The position numbers and the translations under genes are program-made. From NCBI RefSeq assembly GCF_030936135.1, contig NC_082611.1:9873001-9937000 (forward strand): a stretch of DNA of 64,000 bases, written 5' to 3'. Shown one piece after another: positions 1 through 10,200 of the stretch. Below the pieces are notes generated by a model. That model did not search any database. It was not told the origin of the DNA and was given only the letters and a program-made list of their open reading frames with translations. Numbering within the stretch: the first letter of the stretch is position 1; each line of letters opens with the position of its first letter. This DNA is from Gavia stellata. Lineage: Eukaryota > Chordata > Aves > Gaviiformes > Gaviidae.

Positions 1-1083
1 GGGGATTGCTGCCAGGCTCCCTGCATAGGTGTGGGGTGACACCTCCCTGAGCCCAAGGACCTGTGCTACAGTCCCTCTAGAAATGCAGGGGCGAGAAACA
101 GTCCTGGCTCAGGCCCTTTTATCAGTTTGGGGTTGCTTTTCCTTCTCTACAGGCCACGCTCCTTTTAAGCCATTAGCTTTTCCTCCCTCTGTCCTTGACG
201 GGATGAAGTAAGGCTCTAGGATAAGGCTTCCTAGAGCTAATGCTGCCCTCCAGCCCTGCAGAACAGGTGCTGTGAGCCAGAGCATCAGCTTTTCCGACCC
301 TAATTGTCGAGTGCTGATAAGTCGGTTTCCCTCGACTGATCCTCTCTCACTCAGGTTTCCTCCTATGCTGTTTTTTCCCTCCTTTTCCCTGGGTGGGTGA
401 TCCAGCCCAGGCTCATCAGGAGGAGTGTCAGCTGAGCCAGGATCTTCTCATTATTTGAGGCTGTAAGCTGATAACAGAGCTTGCTCCCTGTTGTGCGCTC
501 ACCTTTGATTCGGAGTGCTGTATCTCATTGCTTCGTGCCGAAGATTCATCTTTGCAGCTTGCTGCTGCAGGTTATTTGTTAGGCACAAAGCCCCTTCTCT
601 AACTTCGTGGCAAGCTTAGGGGCACACAAGCCCAAAGCTGAAAGACACGGAGGCCAGGCGGGCTCACGGCTGGGACCTGGTAGTAAGAGTCACTGGAGGG
701 GAGGTGGCTGCTGCCGCTCTGCTGCTCTTTAGAAGCTGTCAGTGACGCAGACACAGTGCTGCTGAAACCAGCAAAAAGCTGTGGGACGAGCCCAGGGTCT
801 CTTCGCTAACTCCCTTGCACTGGTTTATGAGAAACAGAAGCTTTTATTTTTGTTGTTGTGGTTAAGCTGATGCGTATCACCAAGGAGCTGTTTTCACTGT
901 GTGACTTGAGACCTTCTGCCAGGATAAATTCACAAATGCTGGTAGATGGGATTTATACCTGTAGTGCTGAAGGTGAGGGAAGTTTTAACCTGCTTTGTGA
1001 AAACTTGTATTTTTAAAGTTAAAAAATAACAGGTGATTCTCTTAGCAGCCAATGAGGTTTTGGCTTTATTGCTTTCAAGTGGA
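1..1083. other. Intergenic sequence, no gene seen
   Basis: No reading frame here shows conserved protein character, and I see no exon bounded by splice signals. The sequence is mixed in composition without recognisable repeats until the CR1 fragment begins near 1084. In human the gene before ITPRIPL2 is COQ7, so this could be the region between the two, but no COQ7 coding sequence is visible. Confidence 0.6.
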
Positions 1084-1557
1084 GATTGACATTGAGTTGC
1101 TGGAGCGTGTCCAGAGAAGGGCGACGAAGCTGGTGAGGGCTCTGGAGCACAAGTCTGATGAGGAGCGGCTGAGGGAACTGGGGTTGTTCAGTCTGGAGAA
1201 GAGGAGGCTGAGGGGAGACCTCATCGCTCTCTACAACTACCTGAAAGGGGGTTGTGGTGAGGTGGGTGTTGGTCTCTTCTCCCAAGTGACAAGTAATAGG
1301 ACAAGAGGAAATGGCCTCAACTTGCACCAGGGGAGGTTCAGACTGGATATTAGGAAAAAGTTCTTTACTGAGAGAGTGGTGAAACACTGGAACAGGCTGC
1401 CCAGGGAGGTGATGGAGTCACCATCACTAGAGGCATTCAAAAAACGTGTAGATGTGGCACTGCGGGACATGGTTTAGTGGGCATGGTGGTGTTGGGTTGA
1501 TGGTTGGACTTGATGATCTTACAGGTCTTTTCCAACCTTAATGATTCTGTGATTCTG
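1084..1557 (+). mobile_element. CR1 LINE, 3' fragment (sense)
   Basis: This is the last part of a CR1 non-LTR retrotransposon. On the + strand it encodes the end of ORF2, with the hallmark CR1 string [18 protein letters not shown] followed by [19 protein letters not shown] and [17 protein letters not shown], ending in a stop near 1477. The untranslated tail has the usual CR1 text (TTGGACTTGATGATCTTACA) and ends in the short ATTCTGTG-type tail repeat near 1557. The copy is severely 5' truncated: the endonuclease and most of the reverse transcriptase are absent, so it cannot move on its own. The left boundary is approximate, because the first 20 or so bases are diverged. It shares its 3' end type with the copy at 21041-21626 but lies in the opposite orientation. 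Confidence 0.95.
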
Positions 1558-1619
1558 AGATGACCAGGCAGTGCTGATGTCCTGCTGCACCCTGAGGACC
1601 TTAACAGGATCTTTCGTGT

Positions 1620-2160
1620 ATGAAATTGCATATGTTAATGCTTTGGACCTCTGCTCTCTTTCCCAATGGCCAATTTCAACCAAATTGATTGCAAAGTTAT
1701 TTGGAGGGGGAGTGCTGGACAAGCAGCATAGTTTCCTTGGGAAGCAAAGGGAAAAGTCTGTTCCAATAATGTGAGCAATAAATAGCAAGTTGAAACCTGT
1801 GTTAAATTTTCTTTCCTAAGTCCTCTCCTTGCTAGCAAACAGGCATTAAAGATCCGGACCTATTTAAAATGGTCCAATCTTGCTAAATTGATTTTAAAAT
1901 CAATCAAATGGCACAATAACCCCAAATGGGCATAATGAAACTGTTACAATCCTCATTTAAATTACTCTGCTTTAATCAGCAAATTAGGGCTCAGCTATGT
2001 GATCAGTTTTTATTAGTTTAGCAAGTTATGGTTCAAATACATGTTGAAGTGACTTACCATTAATTAAGCTAAACCATTTCAGTCAGTGATTAAATTTACA
2101 TTTGAACGCACAGACGTCCAGGTTTAATTAGATTGGTATTAAACTGTTTTTTGTTTACAC
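1620..2160. other. AT-rich block, candidate conserved noncoding element
   Basis: This stretch has no coding frame. It is rich in homeodomain-like words (TTAATTAA, ATTGATTG, TTTAATTAGATT) and contains a perfect 18-bp palindrome, ATTGATTTTAAAATCAAT, at 1887-1904. Two overlapping ATCAAT/ATTGAT words, the core bound by ONECUT/CUX-type factors, form its arms. The texture resembles vertebrate enhancers, but I cannot measure conservation here, so this is an inference from composition only. Confidence 0.3.
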
Positions 2161-4375
2161 GTGGAAGGTTTGGCTCTACCTGATGCTTTTTAAACCTGGA
2201 GGTTACCTGGCTCCATCTTGGGGGGTCCTCAGACTCACAAGCTCTGCTGAGCCATGGGGGTGGCGGGGAAAGGGAAGGGCTGAGCAGGCTCCTGCACCCT
2301 GGGGACTGCCCTGCATGGGGTAGGTGACACGCCGGGGCCTCCTCCTGCCACCCGAGCTCTGGGGTAAGAGCCTGAACTGCAGTGGGTAAGGCAGGGCCAC
2401 AGGGCTGATTTTTAGCAGGGTGCTGGGAGCACCAGCACAGCGGGTTAACCTCCTCGCTGCCCTGGGAGAGTTAGCAGCACTTGTTGGCTGGAGCCTTTAG
2501 ACACAGCACCGGAAGCTACACATCAGCATGACTGTTGCCATTCGTATGTGGATCACATCAAATACTGAACTTAAAGAGCAAGTGCAAGACTTATGGTCTT
2601 GACCTGGAGAGTTTTCATGTTTCCATTTTCAACGTCAGAAACCTAAGGGTATTTCCATTCACAACTAGTGCTGATTCCCCTTCTGTCTGATGGTTGTATA
2701 CTTGCACTCCACTTGCTGAAAGATGTTTCCTTTCCATGACGCTGTAGTTGGCTTTCTTCACAATACCAGCAACTTCAGCTTTCTGGAGGACGTGTGATGG
2801 CAGTCTCCCATGCTCACAGCTTGTCAGACAGAACGCAGCATGCCAGCTGACACTAATGTAGATAGGCTGGGGTTTTTTGTTCCTGTTTCATTGCTTAGCT
2901 GGAAACATATAGGCATGGCTTCCTGAATGCCAGTGTAATGGGTAAGTATAAATGCCACTCTCACACAAGTTTCGATGCAATAAAAGTCCTTGAGGGTTTT
3001 CAAACAATATGGAACAAGCTGGAGATGAGCCAGCTGATGCTGGTACTGTTCACCAGCATAGAGCCAGGGTATTTCTGTCTGCGATAAGGACAGGCTTAGG
3101 CAAGAGATTGTTGTATGAATTACTCAGGAAGCCATCCTTCTACAGCAAGGAAATCCTCTATTAGGCTATATGTGGTTTATAGCAGCCAGGTCTGCTTGCA
3201 GGTTTTGTGATTAAGAGGTGCTACACCCTGCAGAGAGCTAGTGAGCAAATAGACTGGCAGAGGTGGCAAGAACATCACACTTAGAAAATATTCTAAGAGA
3301 GAATGTGCAGTAACACCCCTACCCCCAAACTCCTCCGTGTCCATGCACGTGCTCTGGAGATTTGGCTCTCCTCAGTCCTGGGTCACTGAGTCTCCTCAGC
3401 TGTTTGTGGTAGCAAGACACCCTCTCCTGTTTTCCCATCCCTAAATGGGGACTCAGTCACCCTGCTGCTGTGACTGGCAGAGATTTATTAGTTCACAACA
3501 TGAAATGGATTCACATCTGACTGACTGAGTTTGTTTGTATCATAATTAATAGTATCCCATAAAACCTGGGAGACAGAGGAATGGCAGGTGAAGGATGTTT
3601 ATTTTGATCATGGCATCTCCCTCGCAGGACCACCCAGTGGGCTGGGGGAGGGGATGTGCTAGCAGCTTTGCTTTCAGAGGAAATACTTAGAAGAGTAATG
3701 ATTGGGGTATTAAGTCAAGTGACCGATCTTTCAGACTTGGTTTTTTTGCAATCAATTATTGTACTTTTCTGATATAGACTGTTTAATGGTGCATTATAAT
3801 ATTTGGTGGTATAACCCACTCACTGTAGAAGAGCAGCTGTACATCACGGGTGCAGGAAGGGATCCCCACATATTTCCTCCTGCACCTGCAATGGACTACG
3901 TGCAGATTTGGTTCACCGAGGCAGATACTGACCTGGGATAGCTGGTAGGAAGTCTAAGGCTTGTGTCTCTGGTACATCGTGAAAGCACCAGACAAATGTT
4001 GTCACCTCTCTGTGCCTTCTGTCTTCCTGCCACTTTCTTCTATCTACTCAGATGGTGAGCTCGCTGGTGCAGACTGCTCTTCCTACATCTCAGAGCCTGG
4101 CATGCTGTAGCATTAATACAGCAGTTACACAGCTGTATGAAATACTGCTAACTGTGGAGAAACTTTAATGGATGCTATATACCCAACACTTCCTTTTACC
4201 TCTACAAATCTCCTCCAGAGATATCATGCAGATTGTATATACTGAGATGTATATTTTTAGGTCAGACTTGTATGTGAATAAGTATAACATTATTCTTTAT
4301 TTAGTGAAAAGGATATCCTGGGTATGGGGCATTCTGAAGCAAGTGTTTAGATACCATTTATTTAAACAATGGCTG
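2161..4375. other. Intergenic sequence, nothing recognised
   Basis: Mixed-composition single-copy sequence. The short open frames show no recognisable domain and no splice-bounded exon. AATAAA-like words occur (for example near 2980) but nothing ties them to a transcript. Confidence 0.5.
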
Positions 4376-4470
4376 ATTTAAACAATGGTAGTAAAAATTG
4401 ATGTTGTGTATTCTCTCTAGTCCTGATTTTGAGGTCATGGTTATTAGTGTACAGCCTATTATTTTTCTGT
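4376..4470 (+). repeat. Direct repeat, copy 1 (about 95 bp)
   Basis: This segment recurs in the same orientation at 5255-5347. Shared words include GTAGTAAAAAT, GTCCTGATTTTGAGGTCA and GGTTATTAG. I judge identity at roughly 85% by eye. Most differences are transitions, as expected for an old duplication. The spacing is about 880 bp. It may be a local duplication or two copies of an unrecognised interspersed repeat. Confidence 0.8.
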
Positions 4471-5254
4471 AGCACGCAATTGCTATTAAAAACCTCAGCA
4501 CTATAACTTGCCAGCAGTGGAGTTTATAGATATTTCAATCCAAACAGATGAGCTGCTACTTCTCTGGGAGACACAGAAAGAGGAAAACAAACCTGATGAT
4601 AGCTACCACAGAAGTAAATGTGTTGCATGCGGTCTGGCCCCTGGGAAGTGGTGGAAGACCATGCAGGAGAGGTGAGTTGCATCACTGCGACTTGTTCTCA
4701 AGTTCAACATATTCTTATTACTACAAGTGACAAGAGGACCAAAGTACTCCAGGCAAGATAAAATGGTTTGTTTCTTTTCTTCTGTCATGGGTTGTAAAAT
4801 GCAAACTACGGATAAGCTGTGATAATATGGAGGAACTGTATCCATTGCAAAATAAATACAGCCCCTGCAGCATAATTTCAGTAAGACTGGAATGATGGGT
4901 AATGAGGAATGATGCTTGTTGCTATTTGGTAACTGAAAGCGGTTTTGTGTTTATGACAACTTAAATTCTGATACAGCGGCCACCAACTGTCCTTAGCTTG
5001 TGCAAGCAGATAGACAGAGTGGCTCTTAAATTGGCGCTTTCCAAGTAAGGTCTGGATAGTAAAGCTGAGCACCTCTGTGAAGTCTCCCACCTCTGACATA
5101 CTCAGTGGTTTGCCCAGAGACCCAGCCTGTGCTCAGGGAGCAGTGAAGCAGGTGGGGTCCCAGAAAATAGGCTGTTGGCCATCTTTTAGCAGCCCCAGGC
5201 TCTACAGCTCTCATCTTGCCACTGGCTAAGGAGATGAGAAAGGACTAGCTGGGA
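4471..5254. other. Spacer between the two direct repeats
   Basis: No gene or known repeat is recognised here. It is the 0.78-kb interval between the two direct copies and shows no sign of being a third copy. Confidence 0.5.
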
Positions 5255-5347
5255 ATTTAAACAGCGGTAGTAAAAATCAATGTTGTGGATTCATTCTGGT
5301 CCTGATTTTGAGGTCACGGTTATTAGCGTACAACCTGTTATTCTGCA
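5255..5347 (+). repeat. Direct repeat, copy 2 (about 93 bp)
   Basis: Second copy of the element at 4376-4470, in the same orientation. It is aligned from ATTTAAACA through the CCTGATTTTGAGGTCA core to the CTGTTATT end. Beyond these limits the flanks do not match, so the repeat unit is well bounded at both ends. Confidence 0.8.
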
Positions 5348-8069
5348 GCTTGAGTGAGCCTGCACCGTCTGGCGCATGTACAAGCATGTGCTGAGCTGGT
5401 GTTTGCACTGGCGGGTCTGGTGTGGTTGGTCGCACGCTTTCTGCCAGCTGGCCCCTGGGCTTGTCCCCCTGGCTGGGGTGACATCTGCATTTTCTCCAGC
5501 CTGTGGGGCCCACAGCTGGCTGGGAGGCTGCAGCCGTTCCCCCTATGCAGGTCCCACAGTGATAATCACCGTGCCGCTAAGCTCTAGGTCATCCCGTGGG
5601 CAGCAGCTGCCTGACAGGCATGAAGGGCTGTGCCAGCTCCAGCAGATGTATCTGCCTGTCTCCTGAGCGTGGACGTGCAGCTAATCAAATCAACGTTGCA
5701 TGAAAAGAGAGCACAGGCTGTCTTGAAAAATCAGTATGCGTGTAGCAAGAGCTGAAGGCATGTGAAACATGCTGGGCTTGAGGGTGTAAAAAAGCACAGG
5801 CTAGTAAAAATCGAACGTATGGGCCAATGGGTTCATAGAGTTCAATGGTATTTTTCAATAAAACATCTTGAAAGACGGGTTTCATACCAGCACAGCTGTG
5901 CTTTTTAAACATTTTTGGGTTTGGGGATGCAGAACAAAATGTTTGAAGTGATGGGTCACAGGCAATAAGCAGCATGATGAATGTTTTTGTCCTCTTATCC
6001 GGCTTTGTGAAGAAATACAGGAAAAGATGAAACAAGGAGTGGGGAAGAAAGATGCTTTTTGCTTCCTGGTTGGTTTCAAAGATATGGCTGTTGTGGAATG
6101 ACATTTCTAAGTAGCAACGTTGTGGCTTCAGCTGTCCCACAGCTGTCAGAGAACATGTTCTTGGTCGTGGGGCATAGAACATTGTGCTGGTTGGAATGTT
6201 ATAAAATTGCCTACAGTTTCTTACCTTTACATCTGCTTTATTTTTAATTAAAAAAAAAAAAACCACAAGAAACTCCTGATTATAACTCCAAGGGTCAGTG
6301 CTGGAGCGGTTAGGACATCTCTCTGTAGCTCTCAAGTGTATTCTTGACTCTCACCCTGGTTTGGTTGCCTGTGAATTAATTCAGGCTGCTTGACCTTGGT
6401 TACCTCGTTTGACTTTGAGTGCAGGACCTTGTCTATAAAATGTAAGCTTCTTTCTGTGAAGTATGATTTTTATGCACCTGAAGTCATGTTTTGTTTCCTA
6501 TAAAGACAAATTACATAACCAAAGATTTGTACAGGCTATCTCTTGCACTTGGTTCTCTGACCCGTTCCTTGTTAGAGCATTTTCAGCTTGCTGGGTTCAG
6601 TTTCTTGTATTCAAGCACTGCTCCTTCACCTTCACGGGGCCACCCGTGACACTATGCAGATGCAGCAAGTTTCAGTAATGCAGTAATAACTTGATCACCT
6701 GAAATGAAACCACAACAGAATGCTTACACAGATGGTCCTTAAACTTCAGCTTCAAAACTCAGTAAACATTTATTAAACAAACAGAAGCCAAAGGTGATGA
6801 TCCTGTCCCCCTAAACATCCGAGACAGAGCTAACACGCTTCCAGCAAAATACACGTTTAAAAATTATCTTAAGTATCTATGCAGAAAGCGGGGAGGCGAA
6901 TTCTAGACAGAAAACAAGAGCAATACACAATCCAGTCAAGAAATACAGTGACAGATAAATGCTATGTAAAGAAGTCTTGTCCTGAACAAGAAAAATGTCA
7001 GACCAGCTTGATGACTGGATCTATGTGTTACCATGTGGCACAGTTTTCCTTTTCTCTAAATTTGAAATGCTACTGTCACATCTTTAGGTAATTGGAATCT
7101 CCAAAGACTTGCAGGAGCTTGATATGCTCGTTTCTTAGGTTTAATTATCATCACCATCGCAGAGGACTCTTCAAGCTAAAGCTAGATGGGACACAAAGAC
7201 ACATCCAGAAATACAGCTCAGCTACAGTAGGGATGGCACAGCCTGTGAGGGAGACATCATATGAGATACGAGGAAAGGTAGGTCCTAATGATCTCTTCAG
7301 AACTGCAATGGCCTGAAGGAGAAGTTGGGTGAAGAAGTTCTAGTGACAGAGAAGTCCTAGTGATTTCTACGGGGTTTAATGTTGACTGCTCGACTCTCCA
7401 GAAGTGCCTGTAGGCTTTGCATGTGCAGTGATGTTTTTGTGCCTGTCTTCTGACCTGAATGTATGGCTCTGCTGTTGGTGGGCTTGGGATGATGCCTGAG
7501 GTAGCCCTGTGTGCGTTCCCTCAGCCCTGTTTCTGAGAGATCCCAAATTCTTCTGTTTGGTTGGTGCTGAGGGTGATGCTGCGGGCAGAAGCCTCATGGC
7601 AGCCGCAGTTAACAACGGTGGGCGTGCTATCATAGTGGCTGTCATACAACAGACGAGGCCCAAAGTCCCTGTGCAACAAATTAATAACTACTCCCAGGGT
7701 CGTTTCTTCCCTTTTAGTTTGTCAGTGCCTGAATAATTTGGGCACAAGGTAAAAAACTCAGGCTTTTGAATGATTTGACTGCAAGCAGCTGTTAGTACGG
7801 CAGCAGACCATACACACCCTGGTGAAGTAACGGTGGTGACTTTGCTGTCCCTTTGGCACAGAGACCCTTAGGCAGAGCTGTGAATGGGAGAGAGTCCCCT
7901 GCAGCGGGAGAGCGCTTTAACACTTTTATTTTAGGAAAAACGCGCAACGTGGAGCTTGTGACATGGCACCACTGCCCGGGCAGCAGCACTCCCCAGCGAC
8001 ACAGCCCTCCCCCTGACGTTGGGCTACAGAAACACTCAGTTTGACACCAAAAAACCCCGCGGTACAATG
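5348..8069. other. Intergenic sequence upstream of ITPRIPL2
   Basis: No supported gene. The minus strand is open from 6335 down to 5685, with no ATG at its upstream end and no recognisable domain (see findings). A short A-run is at 6249-6261. GC content begins to climb after about 7850 toward the ITPRIPL2 CpG island. Confidence 0.5.
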
Positions 8070-10200
8070 CTGTGAGGGGGGCGTGGAGACGTGTGACTGG
8101 TGCCCACAGAGCGGCCCACGCTCTGCTTTCGGGGCCAGCGCAGGCAGGCCGCTGTGCGAGACCCCGTCCAAGGCGCGGAGGGGCTCTGCCCTCGGGGAAG
8201 GAGCCGCCCGGGATGTGGGGGGCCCGGCCTCCGCCGTGGCAGGGCCCGGGGCCTCGCGGGCGCGGCTCGGCCCTGAGGCGCCCCGAAGCTCGGCCGCTCT
8301 CCCTCAGCGCGGCGGCGGCGGGAAGCAGCGGGCGGCGCCGCTCCCCGCCCCGCGGGCGGCCCCGGGCCGGCCGGCCCCCGGGCGGACAACGCCCCCGGCC
8401 CTCACGCCGCGGCAGGGCCCGCCGCCCGTGGCATTTCCTCTGAGCTCAGTCGGCGGCTGACGCGGCGCCGCTTCCCTCGGAAGAGGAAGCCTCGCAGCGG
8501 AGCGGCGGCGGCAGGCAGGGGGGCGCGCGGCGACCGCCGTGCCGGCAGCGGCGGGGCGGGGGGCAGCGGCGCGGCCCGCGCTGGGGGCGGCCGGGGCGGA
8601 GGAGGGGGGGGGCGGCGGCGGCGGGGGCGGGCGCTCCGCGCCCGCGGGGCCGGGCGGCGGCCACCCCCGTGGCCCGAGCCCCCGCCGCGCCGTGCCCGTC
8701 TACGCCCTCAACTTGCGGGTCTTCTGGCCGCTGGTGACCGGCCTCTGCACCGCGCTCCTCTGCCTCTACCAGGCCCTGCGGGGCGGCGCGGCCGGGGAGG
8801 GCGCGGCGGAGGCGGGCTCCGTCCCGCTCCTCAAGGGCTCGGCGCTGCTGCTGCTGGGCTGCCTGCTGGCCCGCTGCTGCGGCGCGGCGGGCGGCGGCCC
8901 GAGGCCCGGCGGGCTCCGGGCGGCGGCGGCGGCGGGGGCGTCGCGGCGCAGCGTCCTGGAGGGCTTCTACGCGCGGCAGCTGCGGCTCTCGCCCCATGTG
9001 CTGGGCCACAGCAAGGCGCACGTCGGGCGCGTCGTGGCCGAGCTGGTGCGCGCCGCCAAGGCGCAGGGGCTGCAGCCCGGCCCGCTGGCCCTCAGCCTGC
9101 GCGGGGACTTCGTGCGCATCGGCAGCGCCTACGAGCAGCACAAGGTGCGCAGCCCCGACTGCTTCGACATCCTGGTGCCCCTGCGGCTGCCGCCCCACCT
9201 GCAAGCCCAGCCTCGCTGCGCCGACGGGCTGGGGCTGCCCGGCGCCTTCATCTGCGGCCTGCGGGCGAGGGCCGGCTGGCCGCGCCGCTACCGGCCCTTC
9301 GCCGAGGGCTTCTGTGTGGAGCTGCAGGGCCGCAGCCACCTCTCCTCGGGGCTGGTGCTGCGCTGGTTCCAGGGCCACCTGCAGCGGTGCCTGGGCGCCG
9401 TGCGGTACCGGCTGCAGGAGCGCTGCCGCATCAGCCTCTCGGCCTGCCCCGGGCGCCCGCCCACGCTGCACATCCTGCCCTGCTCCGACTACGTCTGCTG
9501 CCACATCTCCATGGCCGTGCGCCTCATCCCTGCCATCCCCCTCGGCGACGCGCTCTACCTCACGGCCCTGCCGCCCGAGGGCCCGCAGGCGCCCCTGGCC
9601 CCCGAGGCCCTCTGGGGCCTCAACGCCTCGCGGCAGGAGCAGCGGCTGCTGAGCTGGCTGAAGGAGCAGGCCCCGGCCTCCTCCTGCCACCTCAAGTGCC
9701 TGCAGATCCTCAAGGGCCTGCGGGACCTCCGCGGGCAGGGCCTGGAGGAGCCCTTCTGCTCCCAGTGGGGCCGGGTGCTCTCCTCCTACGTGCTGAAGAC
9801 GGCCCTCTTCTCCCTGCTGCTGCAGGGGCCCTTGGAGGCCTGGGACGAGCGGTTCCTGGTGGAGCGGCTGGAGGACCTGGTGCTGTACCTCAGGGACTGC
9901 CTGCGCAAGCAGGTGCTGATGCATTTCTTCTTGGGCAACGCCAGCCTCCCCGAGGCCATGGCGCTACCCCGGTTCCTCAAGGAAGCTGCCCCGGTGAACT
10001 TGCTAGCCGCCTTCGACGGGCCCACGCTGGACCTGGCTGCCTTCCAGCTGATCAACACCTGGATCCAGGCCCCGCACATCATCAGGATGTACAGCAGTCC
10101 CCGGTACTTGCGACCAGTGCTCACCCCGTGCCGGCACATCACCGAGGCCAGGCAGGAGCCGCCGGGAGAGTGAGCCGGTGGCCGGGTGAGCCGGTGTCAC
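8070..10200. promoter_or_regulatory. CpG island over ITPRIPL2 5' end and coding region
   Basis: GC and CpG density rise sharply from about 8070 and stay high through the ITPRIPL2 coding region, then collapse right after the stop codon near 10200. Such islands normally mark housekeeping-type promoters. Transcription probably starts between about 8100 and 8600, but no TATA box or single start site is evident. A long G-rich tract (8584-8633) with many runs of three or more Gs could form a quadruplex in the 5' leader. Confidence 0.8.
8692..10173 (+). CDS. ITPRIPL2: Inositol 1,4,5-trisphosphate receptor-interacting protein-like 2
   Basis: Single-exon ITPRIP-family membrane protein with a Mab-21 (nucleotidyltransferase-fold) domain; its cellular role is poorly defined. 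Counting from the GTG at 8692 it is 493 residues, against 535 for human as I recall. The conserved N-terminus NLRVFWPLVTGLCTAL starts at residue 7 and forms a first hydrophobic segment (about 10-29). A second lies at about 44-60. The fold core reads GSAYEQHK (144-151) then CFDILVPL (157-164). The Mab-21 C-terminal part includes HILPCSDYVCCHISMAVRLI and WGRVLSSYVLKTALF. Catalytic members such as cGAS have two acids in the E-x-D position; here the first is Cys157 and only Asp159 remains, suggesting a pseudoenzyme. Oddity: the frame is open from 8461 but has no ATG before the conserved N-terminus. GTG at 8692 sits where Met is expected, in a good context (GCC before, C after). A GTG start, a spliced-in 5' exon or a sequence error are all possible. 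Confidence 0.93.
   Translation: MPVYALNLRVFWPLVTGLCTALLCLYQALRGGAAGEGAAEAGSVPLLKGSALLLLGCLLARCCGAAGGGPRPGGLRAAAAAGASRRSVLEGFYARQLRLSPHVLGHSKAHVGRVVAELVRAAKAQGLQPGPLALSLRGDFVRIGSAYEQHKVRSPDCFDILVPLRLPPHLQAQPRCADGLGLPGAFICGLRARAGWPRRYRPFAEGFCVELQGRSHLSSGLVLRWFQGHLQRCLGAVRYRLQERCRISLSACPGRPPTLHILPCSDYVCCHISMAVRLIPAIPLGDALYLTALPPEGPQAPLAPEALWGLNASRQEQRLLSWLKEQAPASSCHLKCLQILKGLRDLRGQGLEEPFCSQWGRVLSSYVLKTALFSLLLQGPLEAWDERFLVERLEDLVLYLRDCLRKQVLMHFFLGNASLPEAMALPRFLKEAAPVNLLAAFDGPTLDLAAFQLINTWIQAPHIIRMYSSPRYLRPVLTPCRHITEARQEPPGE

Noticed and set aside
8446-9924. 492-codon open frame on the minus strand
   Set aside because: It is antisense to ITPRIPL2 in very GC-rich DNA where stops are rare. Its product is low-complexity (Gln, Ala, Arg, Gly rich) and has no domain.
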